64,000 bases of DNA from an uncultured Pseudomonadota bacterium. Lineage in GTDB: Bacteria; Pseudomonadota; Gammaproteobacteria; Steroidobacterales; Woeseiaceae. The position numbers and the translations under genes are program-made. The first letter of the stretch is position 1, and each line of letters opens with the position of its first letter. Under the pieces are notes generated by a model. It was not told the DNA's origin. It saw only the letters and a program-made list of their open reading frames with translations, and made no database searches. The stretch is taken from the NCBI GenBank assembly GCA_913055625.1, contig CAJXJW010000001.1:186001-250000 (forward strand). Reading direction: 5' to 3'. Shown piece by piece: positions 61,384-64,000 of the stretch.

Positions 61384-64000
61384 GTGAAACGCCACTCGGA
61401 AAGCCGCGACGACGACGCGCCGACGGGGCTGGCGCGCACGAACGATCTCCCGAGTCTCAGCATCCGGCGGCCGGTGCTCGTGCTGGTGCTGAACTTGCTG
61501 ATCGTGCTCGCGGGCATCGCCGCCATCCTCGCGGTCGAAACGCGCGAATTGCCGGACGTCGATCGTCCGATCGTCGGAGTCCTGGCCGAGTACCCGGGCG
61601 CCTCGCCGGAAACGATGGACTCCGAGGTGATCAGCCTCCTCGAGGGCGCCGTGGCGCGCGTGTCGGGCATCCAGAACATCGAGTCCTCGTCCGAGGAGAA
61701 TAACGGCCGGATCCGGATCGAGTTTCGCCCCGGCGTCGATCTCGACAGCGCCGCTTCCGACGTGCGCGAGGCGGTGAGCCGCGTGTCGCGACGCCTGCCG
61801 GACCGTCTGGAACAGGTTGTCGTCGTCAAGGCGGACAGCGACGCGCAGGCAATCCTCAGCATAGCGGTCGTCAGCAACCACCTGGTCGAGGAAGAGCTGA
61901 CGCGTGTTGTGGAGCAGGACATCATCCCGGCACTCGTGTCCATCGAGGGCGTCGCGGACGTGCAGCTGAACGGTGGCCGTCAGCGCATGCTGCGAGTGGT
62001 CGTGGACCCGCTGCGCCTGGCGAGCTACGGGCTCTCCGTCACGGATGTCTCCGACGTCCTGCGACTGGCCGCATTCGACGTGCCGGCCGGCAGCTTTCGG
62101 TCGGAGGACCAGGAACTGATCGTCCGCGCGGACGCGTCGGTCGTCACCGCCGAGGAAGTCGCGGACATCGTCATCCGCGACCCCATTCGTATCGGCGACG
62201 TCGCGCGCGTCTACTTCGGGCCTGCGGACGCCAGCAATTACACGCGGCTCGACGGCCAGTCGGTGGTCGGGCTCGGCGTGGTGCGCCAGGCGCGGTCGAA
62301 CACCATCCGTATTTCCGATTCAGTCCGGCGCGCGGTGGACAACCTGAACCGGCGCTTCAACGACGTCGAACTCGTCGTCACCGACGACCAGGCCGTGTTC
62401 ATCCGCAGCTCGGTGCAGGAAGTGCTGTTCACGCTGACGCTGACGATCTCGATCGTCATCGCGACGATCTGGCTGTTCATCGGTTCCTTTCGAGCCACGC
62501 TGGTGCCGAGTGTTGCGATTCCGGTTGCCCTCATCGGCACTGTCGCCGCGATCTGGATACTCGGGTTCTCGGTCAACATCCTGACCCTGCTGGCGCTGGT
62601 GCTGGCTACGGGCCTCGTCGTCGACGACGCGATCGTCGTGCTGGAGAACATCAAGCGGCGGCGCGGGCAGGGTCTCGGCCCGCGCGCGGCGGCCGTGCTC
62701 GGCACGCGCCAGGTGTTCTTCGCCGTGGTGACGACGACCGCAGTCCTGATCTCCGTGTTCATCCCGATCGCGTTCCTGCCGAGTACCGCGGGCCGCCTCT
62801 TCCGCGAATTCGGGCTTGTGCTCGCGTGCGCCGTCGTGATCTCCAGCTTCGTTTCGCTGACGCTGGTGCCGGCGGCCGCGTCGCGATTGCCGGCGCCAGG
62901 GCGTGACGGGCGCTTCCGGCGGTTTATCGAGTCGACCGGCTCGCGGTTGCACGGCTTTTACCGACGATCCCTGTCCTGGATGCTGGACCGCCCGTGGCTG
63001 CCCATAGTCGTGGCCCTGTTTTTCGCGGGGGGCACCGCGATGCTGCTCACGTCGATCGACCAGGTCCTGTTGCCGGACGAGGATCGGGGTTTCATCAGCA
63101 TCAACGTGACCGGCCCCGACGGCGTCGGCATCGGCTACATGGACCGCCAGGCGCGCATCATCGAGGAGCGACTGCAGCCGCTGATCTACAGCGGCGAGGC
63201 GGAATCGATACTGACGGTCGTTGGCTGGCGCGACCCGAACCGGGCGCGCATCGACGTGCCGCTCGCCGACTGGCGCCAGCGCAGCCGCTCCCAGCGCGAA
63301 ATCATGGATTCCCTCCAGGCGCCACTCGCCGGGCTTCCCGGGGCCTTCGTGTCCGTGTCCGGCAGCAACAGCCTGAACCTGCGGCGCGGGTCGGGCGAGC
63401 TCGAAGTCGCACTGGTCGGCAACGATTACGCGACGATCTTCGCCGGGGCGAAGACCTTCGTTGCGGCGCTCGAAGAGCGGATGCCCGCCATCTCGCAACC
63501 GCAGATCTCCTACGACCCGACGCAGCCGCAACTTTCCGTCGACATCGACCGGCGGCGTGCGGCCGACCTCGGCATCGATCTCGGCAGCCTCGGCGATACG
63601 CTGCGCGCCATGATTGACGGCGACGAGCTGATCGACCTGAACGTGAACGACGAAGCCGTGCCGATCCTGCTCGAGTCGTCGAGTGGCGAGATCAACGATC
63701 CGTCGGATCTCGTCAATCTCTACGTGAGTACGAATGCCGGTCGCCTGGTGCCGTTGTCGAGCCTCGTGACGTTGCGCGAAGAGGGCGTGGCGGCGGAGCT
63801 CGACCGCCAGGCGCAGCGGCGCGCCATCGAGGTCGACATGCAGCTCGCGTCGTCGGTCAGCCTGGGTGACGCCGTGGAGCAACTTCGCGGCATTGCCGAC
63901 GAGGTATTGCCGGACAGCGTGTCGATGGTGTTGATGGGCGAGGCCGCGACGCTCGAGGAGACCTCGCGCGAGGTGCTGTTCACATACGCGATCGCACTGG
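61384..64000 (+). CDS. RND multidrug efflux permease (partial, 3' end beyond window)
   Basis: About 872 residues are visible of an expected ~1,030-1,050; the frame is open at the window end. The start is GTG 61384 (MKRHSESRDDDAPTGLARTNDLPSLSIRRPVLVLVLNLLIVLAG). Hallmarks are ELPDVDRPIVGVLAEYPGASPETMDSEVISLLE after helix 1, GVADVQLNGG in the porter domain, and the helix 4 proton-relay segment LALVLATGLVVDDAIVVLENIKR with its Asp pair. Helices 2-6 and 7 and the second porter repeat follow. It is a hydrophobe/amphiphile exporter resembling MexB/MdtB-type pumps. No outer-membrane TolC-like gene is in the window. Confidence 0.95.
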   Translation, partial: MKRHSESRDDDAPTGLARTNDLPSLSIRRPVLVLVLNLLIVLAGIAAILAVETRELPDVDRPIVGVLAEYPGASPETMDSEVISLLEGAVARVSGIQNIESSSEENNGRIRIEFRPGVDLDSAASDVREAVSRVSRRLPDRLEQVVVVKADSDAQAILSIAVVSNHLVEEELTRVVEQDIIPALVSIEGVADVQLNGGRQRMLRVVVDPLRLASYGLSVTDVSDVLRLAAFDVPAGSFRSEDQELIVRADASVVTAEEVADIVIRDPIRIGDVARVYFGPADASNYTRLDGQSVVGLGVVRQARSNTIRISDSVRRAVDNLNRRFNDVELVVTDDQAVFIRSSVQEVLFTLTLTISIVIATIWLFIGSFRATLVPSVAIPVALIGTVAAIWILGFSVNILTLLALVLATGLVVDDAIVVLENIKRRRGQGLGPRAAAVLGTRQVFFAVVTTTAVLISVFIPIAFLPSTAGRLFREFGLVLACAVVISSFVSLTLVPAAASRLPAPGRDGRFRRFIESTGSRLHGFYRRSLSWMLDRPWLPIVVALFFAGGTAMLLTSIDQVLLPDEDRGFISINVTGPDGVGIGYMDRQARIIEERLQPLIYSGEAESILTVVGWRDPNRARIDVPLADWRQRSRSQREIMDSLQAPLAGLPGAFVSVSGSNSLNLRRGSGELEVALVGNDYATIFAGAKTFVAALEERMPAISQPQISYDPTQPQLSVDIDRRRAADLGIDLGSLGDTLRAMIDGDELIDLNVNDEAVPILLESSSGEINDPSDLVNLYVSTNAGRLVPLSSLVTLREEGVAAELDRQAQRRAIEVDMQLASSVSLGDAVEQLRGIADEVLPDSVSMVLMGEAATLEETSREVLFTYAIAL

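Overview
The window is a compact, clearly GC-rich stretch (about two-thirds G+C by eye) of a Gram-negative chromosome. Product types (MacAB-like and RND envelope pumps, PurU, MaeB, bactofilins, a Tat-exported FAD enzyme beside a di-haem c-type protein) and operon style suggest a free-living, carbohydrate-degrading gammaproteobacterium, perhaps of Xanthomonadales/Steroidobacter/Woeseia type. That placement is an inference from gene content. Genes are tightly packed, with many convergent pairs a few bases apart and several stop/start overlaps. I saw no rRNA, tRNA, CRISPR array or intact transposase gene.

Layout. 1-3362: end of an HlyD-type adaptor, an ABC ATPase and an FtsX/MacB-type permease (efflux or lipoprotein-export module). 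3493-6715: purU and maeB. 6708-10337: a rhamnogalacturonan-acetylesterase-like SGNH hydrolase, a xylose-isomerase-like TIM barrel protein and a NupG-type MFS permease, with a 125-bp hairpin between the last two. 10341-13617: a SnoaL-like protein, a YdjM-type membrane hydrolase, and a divergent LysR regulator/azoreductase pair with two clear LysR-type operators. 13645-14539: two overlapping bactofilin genes. 14627-24535: pectin and sugar catabolism, with a GH88/105 hydrolase, a FadR-type GntR regulator, an SSS sugar symporter, an AraD1-like FAH protein, a sugar 1-dehydrogenase, an SMP-30 lactonase, an IlvD/Edd sugar-acid dehydratase and a periplasmic aldose 1-epimerase. Together these look like a non-phosphorylative (L-arabinose or D-galactose type) oxidation pathway. 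An AT-rich GGTGTC repeat array separates its two convergent halves.

24644-38440: oligopeptidase F, an aldo/keto reductase, GH2 and GH3 glycosidases (the GH3 gene behind a perfect LacI-type operator), a second FAH-family enzyme, a GntP-type permease, a sialate O-acetylesterase-like protein, a DUF2721 protein and a secreted TolB-propeller protein. 38529-43911: a thiolase, then otsB, a GH15 enzyme and otsA as a coupled trehalose unit. 43918-47443: a spermidine-dehydrogenase-like Tat flavoprotein divergent from a di-haem peroxidase-like protein. 55063-64000: an acetyl-CoA hydrolase/transferase, a TerB-like protein, a DUF3014 protein, an ABC exporter, and an RND adaptor and pump (the pump is cut by the window end).

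The most unusual region is 48521-55017: three codirectional genes encoding (i) a TIR domain, one membrane helix and a long TPR domain, (ii) a secreted C-type lectin-fold protein with intact EPN and WND motifs, and (iii) a protein with two tandem SLOG-like nucleotide-binding domains followed by four membrane helices (SLATT-like). TIR enzymes make NAD-derived signals and SLOG domains can sense them (as in Thoeris), so this looks like a membrane-based relative of TIR/SLOG immune signalling with a possible envelope sensor. The function is inferred, not shown.
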